A DNA stretch of 64,000 bases, taken from NCBI RefSeq assembly GCF_002263215.1, contig NZ_NLFK01000003.1, positions 124,001-188,000 on the forward strand, in the 5' to 3' direction. Made by a program: the position numbers and the translations under genes. How positions within the stretch are numbered: the stretch's first letter is position 1; every line of letters begins with the position of its first letter. The DNA is from Actinobacillus seminis (GTDB lineage Bacteria; Pseudomonadota; Gammaproteobacteria; Enterobacterales; Pasteurellaceae). Below, piece after piece: positions 47,974 through 56,811 of the stretch. Under the pieces are notes generated by a model, which searched no databases, was not told the DNA's origin, and was given only the letters and a program-made list of their open reading frames with translations.

Positions 47974-48004
47974 TTGACTATGAAGTTACTTCATATTTTA
48001 TGAT
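47974..48004 (+). promoter_or_regulatory. MerR-type nik promoter and operator
   Basis: TTGACT (47974-47979) and TATGAT (47999-48004) are separated by 19 bases, the over-long spacing typical of MerR-controlled promoters. The spacer contains the perfect palindrome ATGAAGTTACTTCAT (47980-47994). It lies between nimR and nikK and should drive the nik-ure operon when the regulator is activated. Confidence 0.88.
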
Positions 48005-48034
48005 AACCCAAAATTGATCACAACAGGGGGTATA

Positions 48035-48716
48035 ATGAAAAAACTTGGTTAATTTTGACCGCACTTTTTTTGGGGTCACAAGCTTATGCGCACAATGTGT
48101 GGCTTGAAAATGTAAAAGATAGCACGCAACAATATGTTGTGAAATTTGGGCATGAGGAAACGGAAAGTTATCCGCAACAGAAATTAAAAGCAGTAAGCTG
48201 GCTAGATTTACAAGGAAAAATGCATGAAGCGAAATGGCAAATGCAAGCAGGTGAAGCGCATTTTTCTGCGCCGGATGCAGCCTTGGTTTTTATTCAATTT
48301 GACAATGGGATTTGGTCGAAATTGCCGAATGGCAAATATGTAGAAAAAACCAAAAAGAAGCGCCGGATGCGGTGTTAAGCATGAATGCCATGAAATTAGG
48401 CAAACGTATTTTGCAATGGAATAATGCAGCATTGCAGGCACATCAACAAGAATATGAAATGGTGCCGCAGGCGGTAGCGAAAGCCGGCGAAAAATTAGCG
48501 ATTTTGGTCTTGCATCAAGGGAAACCCGTTGCCAATATCAAAGTGAGCAATGGCGAAGATCAGCCTTTTGTGTTAACAGATGAAAAAGGTATTGCGCATT
48601 TTGACGTGAAATCCGGCAATAATCGAGTTTGGGCTAAGTTTACGGAAACCGGTACGGATAATCCGGATTATGCAGAGCGTCATATTGAATATTTATTAAC
48701 TTTTGATGCAAATTAA
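48035..48716 (+). pseudogene. nikK: NikK nickel-transport periplasmic component, two frameshifts
   Basis: ATG at 48035 with GGGGG upstream. As written the frame stops after five codons; one more A in the A6 run (48038-48043) gives MKKTWLILTALFLGSQAYA, a textbook signal peptide, then HNVWLENVKDSTQQYVVKFG. A second break at an A5 run near 48350 separates NGKYVEKTKK from EAPDAVLSMNAMKLGKRILQ. The remainder (DUF4198, ending YLLTFDAN) is intact. The full protein would have 227 residues. It helps NikMQO take up Ni2+. Confidence 0.85.
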
Positions 48717-49234
48717 TGAAATTTATTAAAATTTTAACCGCACTTTTGGTTTTATTTTCCAGCCAATCTCTGTGGGCACACAGTCTCTATTTGTTCGCGC
48801 AATACGATGGAAAGGAAATTAGCGGCAAAGCGTATTATTCCGATTTGTCACCGGCTGCGGAAACCTATGTAGCGGTGTATCGACAAGATAAGACAGAAAT
48901 TGTTACTGAAGGGCAAACTGATAAGCAAGGTGAGTTTCATTTTCCGTTGCAAGGCGAAGAAGGCACCATTTATCGGGTTGAAATTGAAGCAATGGAAGGG
49001 CATAAAGCAGTGGCATATGCGGCAAATGTGGCGGCACAAGCTGATTTGACATCAAATCGTGCCTCTTCCAATCGTTCGGCGTCGAACACCGGTGATGAGC
49101 TAATGTTGGTGCGGGCAGATATTGCCAAGTTGCAAGATAAAATTTATTTTCGAGATATTTTGGGCGGAATCGGTTATATTGTCGGCTTTTTGGGATTATG
49201 GGCATGGTGGCAATCCCGACGTCAGGCTAAATAA
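48716..49234 (+). CDS. nikL: NikL nickel-transport component
   Basis: 172 residues. Signal peptide MKFIKILTALLVLFSSQSLW then AHSLYLFAQYDGKEISGKAY, a carboxypeptidase-regulatory-like beta domain, and a C-terminal membrane anchor (GGIGYIVGFLGLWAWWQSRR). Typical of NikL/CbiL in NikKLMQO systems. Its ATG overlaps the nikK stop by one base. Confidence 0.88.
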   Translation: MKFIKILTALLVLFSSQSLWAHSLYLFAQYDGKEISGKAYYSDLSPAAETYVAVYRQDKTEIVTEGQTDKQGEFHFPLQGEEGTIYRVEIEAMEGHKAVAYAANVAAQADLTSNRASSNRSASNTGDELMLVRADIAKLQDKIYFRDILGGIGYIVGFLGLWAWWQSRRQAK

Positions 49235-49259
49235 CATAAGCAAATAAAAAGGCGATATT

Positions 49260-49877
49260 ATGCATTTATCTGAAGGTGTGTTACATCTCCCTGTGTTATT
49301 AAGCGGTGCGGCGGTGGCGATTATTGGGATCGCGCTAGGCTTGCATCAATTACCCCATGAGAAATTACCCTTAACCGCGCTGTTTTCCGCCGCTTTTTTT
49401 GTCGCCAGTACTATTCATATTCCCATTGGGATTGGCAGTGTACACCTTATTCTTAATGGACTTGCCGGATTATTTCTCGGTTGGGCGGTATTTCCTGCTT
49501 TTTTGATTGCCTTAATGTTACAAGTGCTATTTTTTTCCTTTAGCGGTTTTGCGGTCTTAGGCGTTAATTTGTGTATTATGGCGTTGCCAGCAGTTTTGGT
49601 ACGTTATCTTTTCCGTCGCTTTGTCTTTCAACATTCATCGTCTAAATTAGGTATTATCGGCTTTTGTTCCGGTGCAATCGGCGTATTGGGTGCGGCGTTA
49701 ATTGCTTCTGCCGTGTTAGCTTTGGATGGTGGTAAAAACTATTATGATCTGATAGCATTGTTGTTTGTTACCCACTTGCCGGTGTTGTTGATTGATAGCT
49801 TAATCAGTAGCAGTATTTTATTGATGCTGGCAAAAATGTATCCTCTCGCGTTACGCTCGGCAAATTATTCCGAATGA
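49260..49877 (+). CDS. nikM: NikM (CbiM-type) ECF transporter substrate component
   Basis: 205 residues, about six helices. It starts MHLSEGVLHLPVLLSGAAVA; the conserved His near the N-terminus (His2 in this family binds Ni2+) is present. IHIPIGIGSVHLILNGLAGL is the second CbiM signature. AAGGCG lies before the ATG. Complete. Confidence 0.93.
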   Translation: MHLSEGVLHLPVLLSGAAVAIIGIALGLHQLPHEKLPLTALFSAAFFVASTIHIPIGIGSVHLILNGLAGLFLGWAVFPAFLIALMLQVLFFSFSGFAVLGVNLCIMALPAVLVRYLFRRFVFQHSSSKLGIIGFCSGAIGVLGAALIASAVLALDGGKNYYDLIALLFVTHLPVLLIDSLISSSILLMLAKMYPLALRSANYSE

Positions 49878-50486
49878 AATTGAGCTTTTTTCCACCACAC
49901 TTTCGCTTAATCGCTTTATTTGTCGCCGGATTGATTATCAGCACCTTGGCGCAAATTTGGTCTTTAAGTTGGCTGAACGCGATTTGTTTTTTGGCGTTGT
50001 GGGCGTGGCTATATTGGCGTGGTGACGCACTATTGCCTTATGTTAAGCGATTTTTCACGCTTTATGTTTTTATTGCCTTGATTTGGTTAACATTAAGCTG
50101 GAAACTTAGTCCGCAAGGGTGGCAACTAAATCCGCAGGGTATACACATCGCCTTGCTGATTAGCTTAAAAATGCATTTATTGCTGTGTTTGATTCATTTA
50201 TTGTTGATGGATATTTCCGATACTATTTTGGTGCAAGCGGTAAGCCACCTGCCTTTACCGAAAAAATTAATTTCTTTATTTGTGCTGACCGTGCGCTATA
50301 TTGCGCTGTTATCCGAAACCCGGCGCAAGATGAGCATCGCAATGCGCGCGCGGTTATCGTCACCGTTGTCATCGTCGCGCGTTTTATGTAGTAACCCAAC
50401 AGGTTACCCTGTTATTAATCAAAGCGTTAACTAAAACGGAAAAAGCGCAGATGGCGCTTAAAGCAAGAGGATTTCGTGCGGACTAA
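49874..50486 (+). pseudogene. nikQ: NikQ (CbiQ-type) transmembrane component, frameshifted
   Basis: Overlaps nikM by four bases. Five helices and the first coupling motif SETRRKMSIAMRAR are read, then the frame breaks at a CGCGCGCG stretch (about 50345-50352). In the other frame the rest follows: GYRHRCHRRAFYVVTQQVTL, LLIKALTKTEKAQMALKARG, FRAD and a stop at 50486. The second Ala-Arg-Gly coupling motif that binds NikO is only in the second frame. A two-base loss (or one-base gain) explains it. Confidence 0.85.
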
Positions 50487-50507
50487 GGTACGTGGCAAAG
50501 GAATAAT

Positions 50508-52106
50508 ATGATATTAGCGGTTCATAATTTACATATTCATCTACAACATCAACACATAATCCAAGGGGTAAGTTTTTGCTTGCAACCACAACAACGATTG
50601 TTTTTACAAGGCGATATTGGCGCTGGAAAATCTACGTTGTTACATAGTTTGCTGGGCTTTGTGCCGATTTCTCAAGGTGAGATTTATTGGTTTGGAGAAT
50701 GTTGTCGACAAGAAAGAGATTTTCATCCTATTCGTGGTGCGCAGGTGGGCATTTGTTTTCAGCAAGCAGAAGATCAATTATTCGGACCGACGGTATTAGA
50801 TGATGTCGCTTTCGGTTTGCTCAATTTGGGTATCTCGCGAGAGAGGGCTTATCAACAAGCCTTGACACAGTTGGAACAATTAGATATTGCACATTTGAAG
50901 GAGCGTTCAGTAAACTGGCTTTCTGGCGGTGAAAAAAAAAATTTTGTTGCGCTCGCCGGTGTTTTGGTAATGCGTCCGAAAGTGTTGTTATTAGATGAAC
51001 CGACCAACAATTTAGCACAAAAAAATATCGAAAAACTGACTTCTCTTTTACGTTCTCTTAGGTTGCCAATGTTAGTTGCGTCTCATGATCAAGGGTTTGT
51101 GCAAGCGCTGGCGGATGAAATGGATATTCAGGTGGCAATCCACACGGATACCTTAAACGAAAGCGGTTTTTTGGAAGATACTATGCAAGCAATTAATGGT
51201 CGTGTGATCCATACATTTCACACCGAAGGTGCCGGCGGTGGTCATGCACCGGATATTATCAAAGCGGCAATGTATCCGAATGTTTTGCCGGCATCCACCA
51301 ATCCGACACGTCCGTTTACCGTGAACACGATTGACGAACATTTGGATATGTTGATGGTTTGTCACCATTTAGACAAACGTGTGCCGGAAGATGTGGCGTT
51401 TGCCGATAGTCGCATTCGTCCGGAAACCATTGCTGCAGAAGATATTTTGCACGATATGGGCGTTTTTTCCATTATGAGTTCCGACTCACAAGCAATGGGG
51501 CGTGTGGGGGAAGTGGTGACCCGAACGTGGCAAACGGCTGACAAAATGAAAGCGCAACGTGGCGCGTTAGCCGAAGATCCGCATTCTGATAATTTCCGTA
51601 TCAAACGCTATATCGCCAAATATACCATTAACCCAGCAATTGCCCATGGCATCAGTGATTATGTGGGATCATTGGAGGTGGGTAAACTTGCCGATATTAT
51701 GTTATGGAAACCAATGTTTTTTGGCGTAAAACCGGAATGTATTTTGAAAAAAGGCATGATCAGCTATGCCAAAATGGGAGATCCGAATGCCTCAATTCCG
51801 ACCCCGCAACCGTTTTTTTATCGCCCAATGTTTGCTTCACAAGGGCAAGCGAACAGTAAAAGTGCGGTCATTTTTGTCTCAAAATCGGCATTTGACGCGG
51901 ATATTCGCCGGCAATACGGGCTAAACAAAGAGACTTTAGCGGTACAAGGGTGTCGTGATGTGGGTAAAAAAGATTTGATCTTGAATAACGTCACGCCGGA
52001 AATTACTGTAGATCCGGAGCGTTATGAAGTTCGTGTGGACGGTGAACATATTACGTGCGAACCGTCGACAACATTACCGTTGGCACAACGATATTTTCTG
52101 TTCTAG
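50508..52106 (+). CDS. In-frame chimera: NikO ATPase fused to the C-terminal part of urease alpha subunit UreC
   Basis: 532 residues. Residues 1 to about 200 are NikO: Walker [20 protein letters not shown]-loop [17 protein letters not shown], signature [10 protein letters not shown], Walker [13 protein letters not shown], and the H-loop VASHDQ. From [20 protein letters not shown] (near 51107) to the end it is UreC, including [14 protein letters not shown] (active-site His), the catalytic MVCHHL flap and [13 protein letters not shown]. Missing are the end of NikO, all of ureA and ureB, and the first ~230 residues of UreC with the two His and carbamylated Lys nickel ligands. The enzyme cannot be urease. 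The NikO part may still work. Confidence 0.92.
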   Translation: MILAVHNLHIHLQHQHIIQGVSFCLQPQQRLFLQGDIGAGKSTLLHSLLGFVPISQGEIYWFGECCRQERDFHPIRGAQVGICFQQAEDQLFGPTVLDDVAFGLLNLGISRERAYQQALTQLEQLDIAHLKERSVNWLSGGEKKNFVALAGVLVMRPKVLLLDEPTNNLAQKNIEKLTSLLRSLRLPMLVASHDQGFVQALADEMDIQVAIHTDTLNESGFLEDTMQAINGRVIHTFHTEGAGGGHAPDIIKAAMYPNVLPASTNPTRPFTVNTIDEHLDMLMVCHHLDKRVPEDVAFADSRIRPETIAAEDILHDMGVFSIMSSDSQAMGRVGEVVTRTWQTADKMKAQRGALAEDPHSDNFRIKRYIAKYTINPAIAHGISDYVGSLEVGKLADIMLWKPMFFGVKPECILKKGMISYAKMGDPNASIPTPQPFFYRPMFASQGQANSKSAVIFVSKSAFDADIRRQYGLNKETLAVQGCRDVGKKDLILNNVTPEITVDPERYEVRVDGEHITCEPSTTLPLAQRYFLF

Positions 52107-52217
52107 GTAGGCTATCCACGGAAATAAAAAACGTGGTTACCCTCCCTAAAGGAGAAATTCTGTTTTGCCGAGGCTAATTTGTTAGCCTCGGATTTTAATG
52201 AGTGGAATAATAGAAAT

Positions 52218-52751
52218 ATGCAAATTCTTAACCCAATCCTTCCTATTATGGAAGAAATTTTCGGAAATTTGACCGCACTTCGTGCCGAGGGCAAAATTGT
52301 GGCACAAACAGTAGATTATGTACCATTACAATGGTATGAAAGTGAGCGCAATATTTTACGCAAAACCAGTCTTGGCGGGCGTGAAGTCGCGTTTCGTTTG
52401 TTAAAAGAAGGACAGCGTTTAAAACATGATGATGTGGTGTTTATTAGCACGGATTTGGTGCTGGCAATTGAAATTTTGCCCTCTGATGTGATTGTGTTGT
52501 CGCCTCAAACCTTGCCGGAAATGGCGCGTTGTTGTTATGAAATCGGCAATAAGCATTCTCCGCTATTTTTAGATGGCGACGAATTGCTATTGCCTTATGA
52601 TAAACCAATGTTTGAGTGGCTGCGTGCTGCCGGGTTTGCGCCAAAACAGGCGCAGCGTCGTTTAAGCCAAGCGTTGCGCGCGAATTCAGCACAAGGACAT
52701 TCTCATTCGGGCTTACATCATCACGGAGATGGAAATTGGCATTCGCATTAA
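52218..52751 (+). CDS. ureE: Urease accessory protein UreE (nickel chaperone)
   Basis: 177 residues from MQILNPILP (52218); the frame is open upstream. Peptide-binding and nickel-binding domains are normal, and the C-terminus is His-rich (GHSHSGLHHHGDGNWHSH) as expected. Delivers Ni2+ to the UreDFG complex. It lies 111 bases after the ureC fragment. Intact. Confidence 0.92.
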   Translation: MQILNPILPIMEEIFGNLTALRAEGKIVAQTVDYVPLQWYESERNILRKTSLGGREVAFRLLKEGQRLKHDDVVFISTDLVLAIEILPSDVIVLSPQTLPEMARCCYEIGNKHSPLFLDGDELLLPYDKPMFEWLRAAGFAPKQAQRRLSQALRANSAQGHSHSGLHHHGDGNWHSH

Positions 52752-53443
52752 CCCCTCCATTACAGAGTTTAGGCGCCTTGTTGCATTTGGTCGATCCAAC
52801 GTTGCCTATCGGCGGATTTAACCATTCCAATGGGTTGGAAACCTTTGTACAGCGTCACAAAGTCAATAGTAAAGCAAGTTTGGCAGAATATGTGAACACG
52901 CAATTGCTGCAAAATTGGATCTACAATGATGGTGCCTATTTGTCTTTGGCGTTTGATTTGATGATGCAACAGGATTTGGCGGCATTGATTGCCTTGGATC
53001 AGGAATTGGCAGCAATGAAAATTGCGCGTGAAAGTCACGAAGGGAGCTACAAATTAGGCATGCGGCTGCTGAAAATTTTTATTCGTTATGAATCGCATCC
53101 GTTGCTTGCGCAATTTCAACAAGCAATTGCAGAAAAACATTGTCAGGGCTATTTTCCCGTGGTTTTCGCGATAGTTGCGCAAGCAATGCAATTGAATAAG
53201 CCCGAAACCCTGTATGCTTTTTATTACAATGCGGCAGTAGGCGTGGTGACGAACGGGGTGAAACTGATCCCGCTTAGCCAAATGGACGGGCAAGATATTT
53301 TATTTAGCTTGCGCCAACCGATTGTCGAGGTAGTGGAGCAAAGTTTGCAACCGGATCTTAAACGTTTGGGCGCAGCGACTTTGGCAAGCGATTTACGCGC
53401 CATGCAACATGAACAATTATACAGCCGGCTTTATATGTCTTAA
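52736..53443 (+). CDS. ureF: Urease accessory protein UreF
   Basis: About 235 residues. LQSLGALLHLVDPTLPIGGF and NHSNGLETFVQRHKVNSKAS are the conserved start of UreF. GVKLIPLSQMDGQDIL and the C-terminal LASDLRAMQHEQLYSRLYMS contact the urease/UreD complex. No ATG is near the expected N-terminus; a TTG at 52736 with GGAG upstream, overlapping ureE by 16 bases, fits best. UreF helps the UreG GTPase insert nickel. Confidence 0.88.
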   Translation: MAFALTPPLQSLGALLHLVDPTLPIGGFNHSNGLETFVQRHKVNSKASLAEYVNTQLLQNWIYNDGAYLSLAFDLMMQQDLAALIALDQELAAMKIARESHEGSYKLGMRLLKIFIRYESHPLLAQFQQAIAEKHCQGYFPVVFAIVAQAMQLNKPETLYAFYYNAAVGVVTNGVKLIPLSQMDGQDILFSLRQPIVEVVEQSLQPDLKRLGAATLASDLRAMQHEQLYSRLYMS

Positions 53444-53487
53444 GCAAAAAGTACGGTCATTTTTGATGTTTTTTTAAGGAAAAATCC

Positions 53488-54030
53488 ATGCGTAATTATA
53501 TTAAAATCGGGATTGCCGGTCCTGTGGGGGCCGGAAAAACCGCATTAATCGAAAAACTCACGCGCGAAATGGCAGACAAATATAGCGTTGCGATGATTAC
53601 CAACGATATTTATACTCAAGAAGACGCGTCTATGAATTTAGAAGCAGTGGACGAAATGGCGGCACGTTTTCCGGATGTGGAAATTATTTTTATTGAATCC
53701 GGCGGCGATAATTTGTCGGCGACCTTTAGCCCGGATTTAGCAGATGTGACGATTTTTGTGATTGACGTAGCGCAAGGGGAAAAAATTCCGCGCAAAGGCG
53801 GTCCGGGTATCACGCGTTCGGATTTGTTGGTGATCAATAAAACCGATTTAGCGCCGTTTGTCGGCGCGGATTTAAGTGTGATGGAACGTGATGCTCGGCG
53901 CATGCGCCAAGGTCAGCCTTTTGTGTTTACCAATTTGATGAAAAAAGAAAATTTGGACAGCGTAATTGGTTGGATTGAAAAATATGCGTTACTCAAACAC
54001 ATGCCGGAACCCAAAAATTTGGTGCGTTAA
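53488..54030 (+). CDS. ureG: Urease accessory GTPase UreG with an internal 31-residue deletion
   Basis: 180 residues with a good AAGGAAAAA site; relatives have about 205-225. P-loop [20 protein letters not shown], then NDIYTQEDA joins directly to [20 protein letters not shown]. In relatives some 31 residues lie between, beginning EFLTKN and ending in a second EDA; they carry the conserved VETGGCPHTAIRED region with the CPH metal site. The deletion is in frame and ends at a repeated GAAGACGC. Later motifs ([26 protein letters not shown]) are intact. Nickel transfer should be lost. Confidence 0.92.
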   Translation: MRNYIKIGIAGPVGAGKTALIEKLTREMADKYSVAMITNDIYTQEDASMNLEAVDEMAARFPDVEIIFIESGGDNLSATFSPDLADVTIFVIDVAQGEKIPRKGGPGITRSDLLVINKTDLAPFVGADLSVMERDARRMRQGQPFVFTNLMKKENLDSVIGWIEKYALLKHMPEPKNLVR

Positions 54031-54033
54031 GAC

Positions 54034-54831
54034 ATGAAAACCCAATTGATTTTATCCACAAAATGCAATGCTCAGGGTAAGACGCAATTAGATCGCTATT
54101 TTGTCTCGCCTCCCTTTAAATTGGTGACATTACCGCCTAAGGAGGATTGGGTGCATGAATTGCATGCTATGCAAATGAGTTCGTCACCGGGCTTGCTGGG
54201 AGGGGATGAAATTGAGGTGGATATTTCGTTGGCAAAAAACACCGCACTTTCGTTAACTACGCAAGCCTTTACGCGGGTACAAACCATGAATATTATGGAT
54301 GTTGCCAAGCAACAGACTAAAATTACTTTGGCGGAAAATAGCGCGCTTTTTTATTTGCCACACCCTTTAGTATTGCATAAAGACAGCGCGTTGCAGCAAA
54401 CCGCTGAAATTGAAATGGCAGCGCAAAGTCGGCTGATTTATGGGGAAATCGTGGCAATTGGTCGCGTATTAAATGGGGAGCGCTTTGCATTTCGTTGTTT
54501 TTCTTCCTATTTACGCATCACTCATCAACAGCGCCCTTTATTATCAGATCGGATCTATTGGCAGCCGGAAACTATGGCGTTAACCGCGGTAAGTCAAATG
54601 GAAGATTTCTCCCATCAAGGATCCTTGGTGTATGTGGATTTAAGGCTGGATCATGGGCAAATCAAAACCTTGGTCAGCGAATTGCAACAAGACTATGCCA
54701 CCGATGATGCGTTGGAAATCGGTGTTTCCCAGTTGAATACCGGCGGGTTGTTTATTCGAGTATTGGCATATCGAGCAGAGGCAATTGAGCATTTTTTCTC
54801 GCAGATTGGCAAGCGTTTAAAAGCGGTGTGA
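54034..54831 (+). CDS. ureH: Urease accessory protein UreH (UreD)
   Basis: 265 residues, normal length. Motifs LHAMQMSSSPGLLGGDEIEV, TTQAFTRVQTMN and ALFYLPHPLVLHKDSALQQT are those of the UreD family. It binds apo-urease and UreF and passes nickel to the active site. Last gene of the operon, followed by a terminator. No lesion seen, although its partner enzyme is gone. Confidence 0.92.
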   Translation: MKTQLILSTKCNAQGKTQLDRYFVSPPFKLVTLPPKEDWVHELHAMQMSSSPGLLGGDEIEVDISLAKNTALSLTTQAFTRVQTMNIMDVAKQQTKITLAENSALFYLPHPLVLHKDSALQQTAEIEMAAQSRLIYGEIVAIGRVLNGERFAFRCFSSYLRITHQQRPLLSDRIYWQPETMALTAVSQMEDFSHQGSLVYVDLRLDHGQIKTLVSELQQDYATDDALEIGVSQLNTGGLFIRVLAYRAEAIEHFFSQIGKRLKAV

Positions 54832-54838
54832 GTTGTAT

Positions 54839-54865
54839 AAAAAACGGACATTGCGTCCGTTTTTC
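54839..54865 (+). terminator. Terminator of the nik-ure operon
   Basis: AAACGGAC and GTCCGTTT form a perfect eight-pair stem with a five-base loop, followed by T residues, directly after ureH; it also serves the convergent zinc-ribbon gene. Confidence 0.9.
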
Positions 54866-54873
54866 GCTTTCAT

Positions 54874-55209
54874 TTAGGCTTTTTTCAAAAATTCCGATTT
54901 CAAGGAAAAACTTTGACCATCAATTTTACAATCCACGTCGTGATCGCCTTCGACTAAACGAATATTTTTCACTTTTGTACCTTTTTTCAATACGATAGAA
55001 GAGCCTTTGACCTTGAGATCTTTAATTAAAATCACTGAATCACCGTCTTGCAAGATATTGCCATTGCTGTCTTTTACCGTTTTTTCTTCGTTTTCTTCAA
55101 CCATATCTTGTCGCGACCATTCATGAGCGCAATCGGGGCAAACAAATTGCATGCCATCATGATAGGTATATTCGCTGTGACAATTTGGGCAGTTAGGTAT
55201 GCTTTCCAT
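54874..55209 (-). CDS. yjdM: YjdM/PhnA-family zinc-ribbon protein
   Basis: 111 residues. N-terminal zinc ribbon ([27 protein letters not shown]) and the PhnA domain ([40 protein letters not shown]). Common and conserved; the old link to phosphonate use is not supported. Single gene with its own promoter side at 55210-55350. Confidence 0.92.
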   Translation of the reverse strand: MESIPNCPNCHSEYTYHDGMQFVCPDCAHEWSRQDMVEENEEKTVKDSNGNILQDGDSVILIKDLKVKGSSIVLKKGTKVKNIRLVEGDHDVDCKIDGQSFSLKSEFLKKA

Positions 55210-55354
55210 TTTTTCCTCTTAAAATAACCGAATGTTGGTGGGCGAGAGAGTATAACAAAAAAATCTGAACCAACCAAAATATCTGGTTTTTCGTTGGTAT
55301 GGGCGTTAAATTAGAGTAAAATAGAGAAACATTTTTACTACAGGAATTTAACAA

Positions 55355-55921
55355 ATGAAAAAATATACTATTTTATGTGGATTTTGTACCGCACTTTTTA
55401 CTCTGCCTGCAACCGCACATAATATTCAACTTAATGCCTCGATTGCGCCGGTAACCGTAGCGGATGAGGGCGAGCTGACGGTAAATGGCAAAGATGTGAC
55501 CTATCATGCTTGGCAATCTTCGGCGTTGAGCGGAAAAGTACGCATCTTGCAACATATTGCCGGGCGCGCCGGTGTGAAAGAAAAAAATGAACCCTTGATG
55601 GATGCTATCAAAACTCAGCATTTTGATCCGGCAAAATACCAAACAACGACGATTATTAATGCTGATGATGCGATTATTGGTACCGGTGCGTTTGTGAAAA
55701 GCAGTGCGGAGCGCGGTAAAAAAGAAAATATGCGAAGCCAAGTGATTTTAGACCAACAAAGTGCGGTCAAAAATGCTTGGGATTTGAAAGAAAAAGAAAG
55801 TTTGGTTGTGGTGTTGGATCACAATGGAAAAGTCAAATTTGTTAAAGAGGGGAAACTTAGTCCGGAAGAAATTCAGCAAGTAATTGAGCTGACGAATAAA
55901 TTAATTGCAAAAATCGGGTAA
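55355..55921 (+). CDS. ytfJ: YtfJ-family periplasmic protein
   Basis: 188 residues. Signal peptide MKKYTILCGFCTALFTLPAT ending AHN; then a thioredoxin-like fold without the CxxC pair (KVRILQHIAGRAGVKEKNEP) and the conserved TTIINADDAIIGTGAFVKSS region. Its role is unknown in E. coli also. Confidence 0.88.
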   Translation: MKKYTILCGFCTALFTLPATAHNIQLNASIAPVTVADEGELTVNGKDVTYHAWQSSALSGKVRILQHIAGRAGVKEKNEPLMDAIKTQHFDPAKYQTTTIINADDAIIGTGAFVKSSAERGKKENMRSQVILDQQSAVKNAWDLKEKESLVVVLDHNGKVKFVKEGKLSPEEIQQVIELTNKLIAKIG

Positions 55922-56014
55922 GAAATGAAGAAGGGCAATCAAAATATGCCCGCCAGTTATAATTAATGGGCTAAAATGTTGGGAATAAATCCTAGGTTAT
56001 GAATAATAGAAAGA

Positions 56015-56611
56015 ATGTTTATGTTGCTTCAACCAATTGAACGTCATCCATTTCCACCCATATTGCCACCACAGGCGACGGTAATGATGATGGGAACCTT
56101 TCCGCCGACGCCTGAAAAGCGCTGTATGGAATTTCACTATCCCAATTTTCAAAATGATATGTGGCGGATTTACGGTTTGGTCTTTTTCAACGATAAAACC
56201 TATTTTCAAGTCAAAGGCGAAAAGCGCTTTGATGCGGAGCGAATTAAGGCATTTTTAATAGAACGGGGGATTGCTTCTTGCCCGACGGTATGGAAAGCTA
56301 TCCGCGAGCAAGGCAATGCGTCGGATAAATTTTTAAAAATTGTGGAGCCGGTTCCGTTAGCGAATATTTTGCAACAACTTCCGCACTGCACATGGATTTT
56401 TACCACCGGAGGCAAAGCTACGGAAGCCTTGTTCAGTTTAGTGTCGGAAAAACTGAAAGAGCCGAAAACCAATGAGTTTATTGACTTTCCTTTTGCCGGG
56501 CGAGCGCTGAAATTATATCGCGTGCCATCCACGTCGCGTGCTTATCCTTTAAGTTTGGAGAAAAAAGCTGAAGCCTATCGTGCCTTTTTTGAGTTAGCGG
56601 GCGTTTTGTAA
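56015..56611 (+). CDS. Uracil-DNA-glycosylase-superfamily protein
   Basis: 198 residues. VMMMGTFPPTPEKRCMEFHY matches motif 1 of the superfamily (GxxP), and YRVPSTSRAYPLSLEKKAEA matches the C-terminal motif with Ser where UDG has His-Pro. WIFTTGGKATEALFSLVS is the central strand and helix. Usually annotated as a DNA glycosylase-like protein in Pasteurellaceae; the lesion it acts on is not known to me. Confidence 0.75.
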   Translation: MFMLLQPIERHPFPPILPPQATVMMMGTFPPTPEKRCMEFHYPNFQNDMWRIYGLVFFNDKTYFQVKGEKRFDAERIKAFLIERGIASCPTVWKAIREQGNASDKFLKIVEPVPLANILQQLPHCTWIFTTGGKATEALFSLVSEKLKEPKTNEFIDFPFAGRALKLYRVPSTSRAYPLSLEKKAEAYRAFFELAGVL

Positions 56612-56742
56612 AAACAGGCATGACGAAAGTGTCAAAACGTAAGAAAAAATAACCGCACTTTTGCACTTTATTTTCCTTGGTGTAATGGACAAAAATGTGT
56701 GATTTTTGTCTATTACATCTTTTCCTTTTGATTGAAAATAAA

Positions 56743-56771
56743 AAAACACCTTTCGCTACCGAAAGGTGTTT
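56743..56771 (-). terminator. Terminator of the peroxiredoxin gene
   Basis: AACACCTTTCG and CGAAAGGTGTT form a long stem with a short loop; the A-run on its left gives a U-tract on the minus strand. Confidence 0.88.
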
Positions 56772-56811
56772 ATATCGTGTCCTAAATAAAATAAATGCAA
56801 AAATCTAGCGA

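Noticed and set aside
52616-52735. Extended N-terminus of UreF from the ATG at 52616
   Set aside because: The extra 40 residues overlap ureE in another frame and do not resemble UreF, which begins near LQSLGALLHL.
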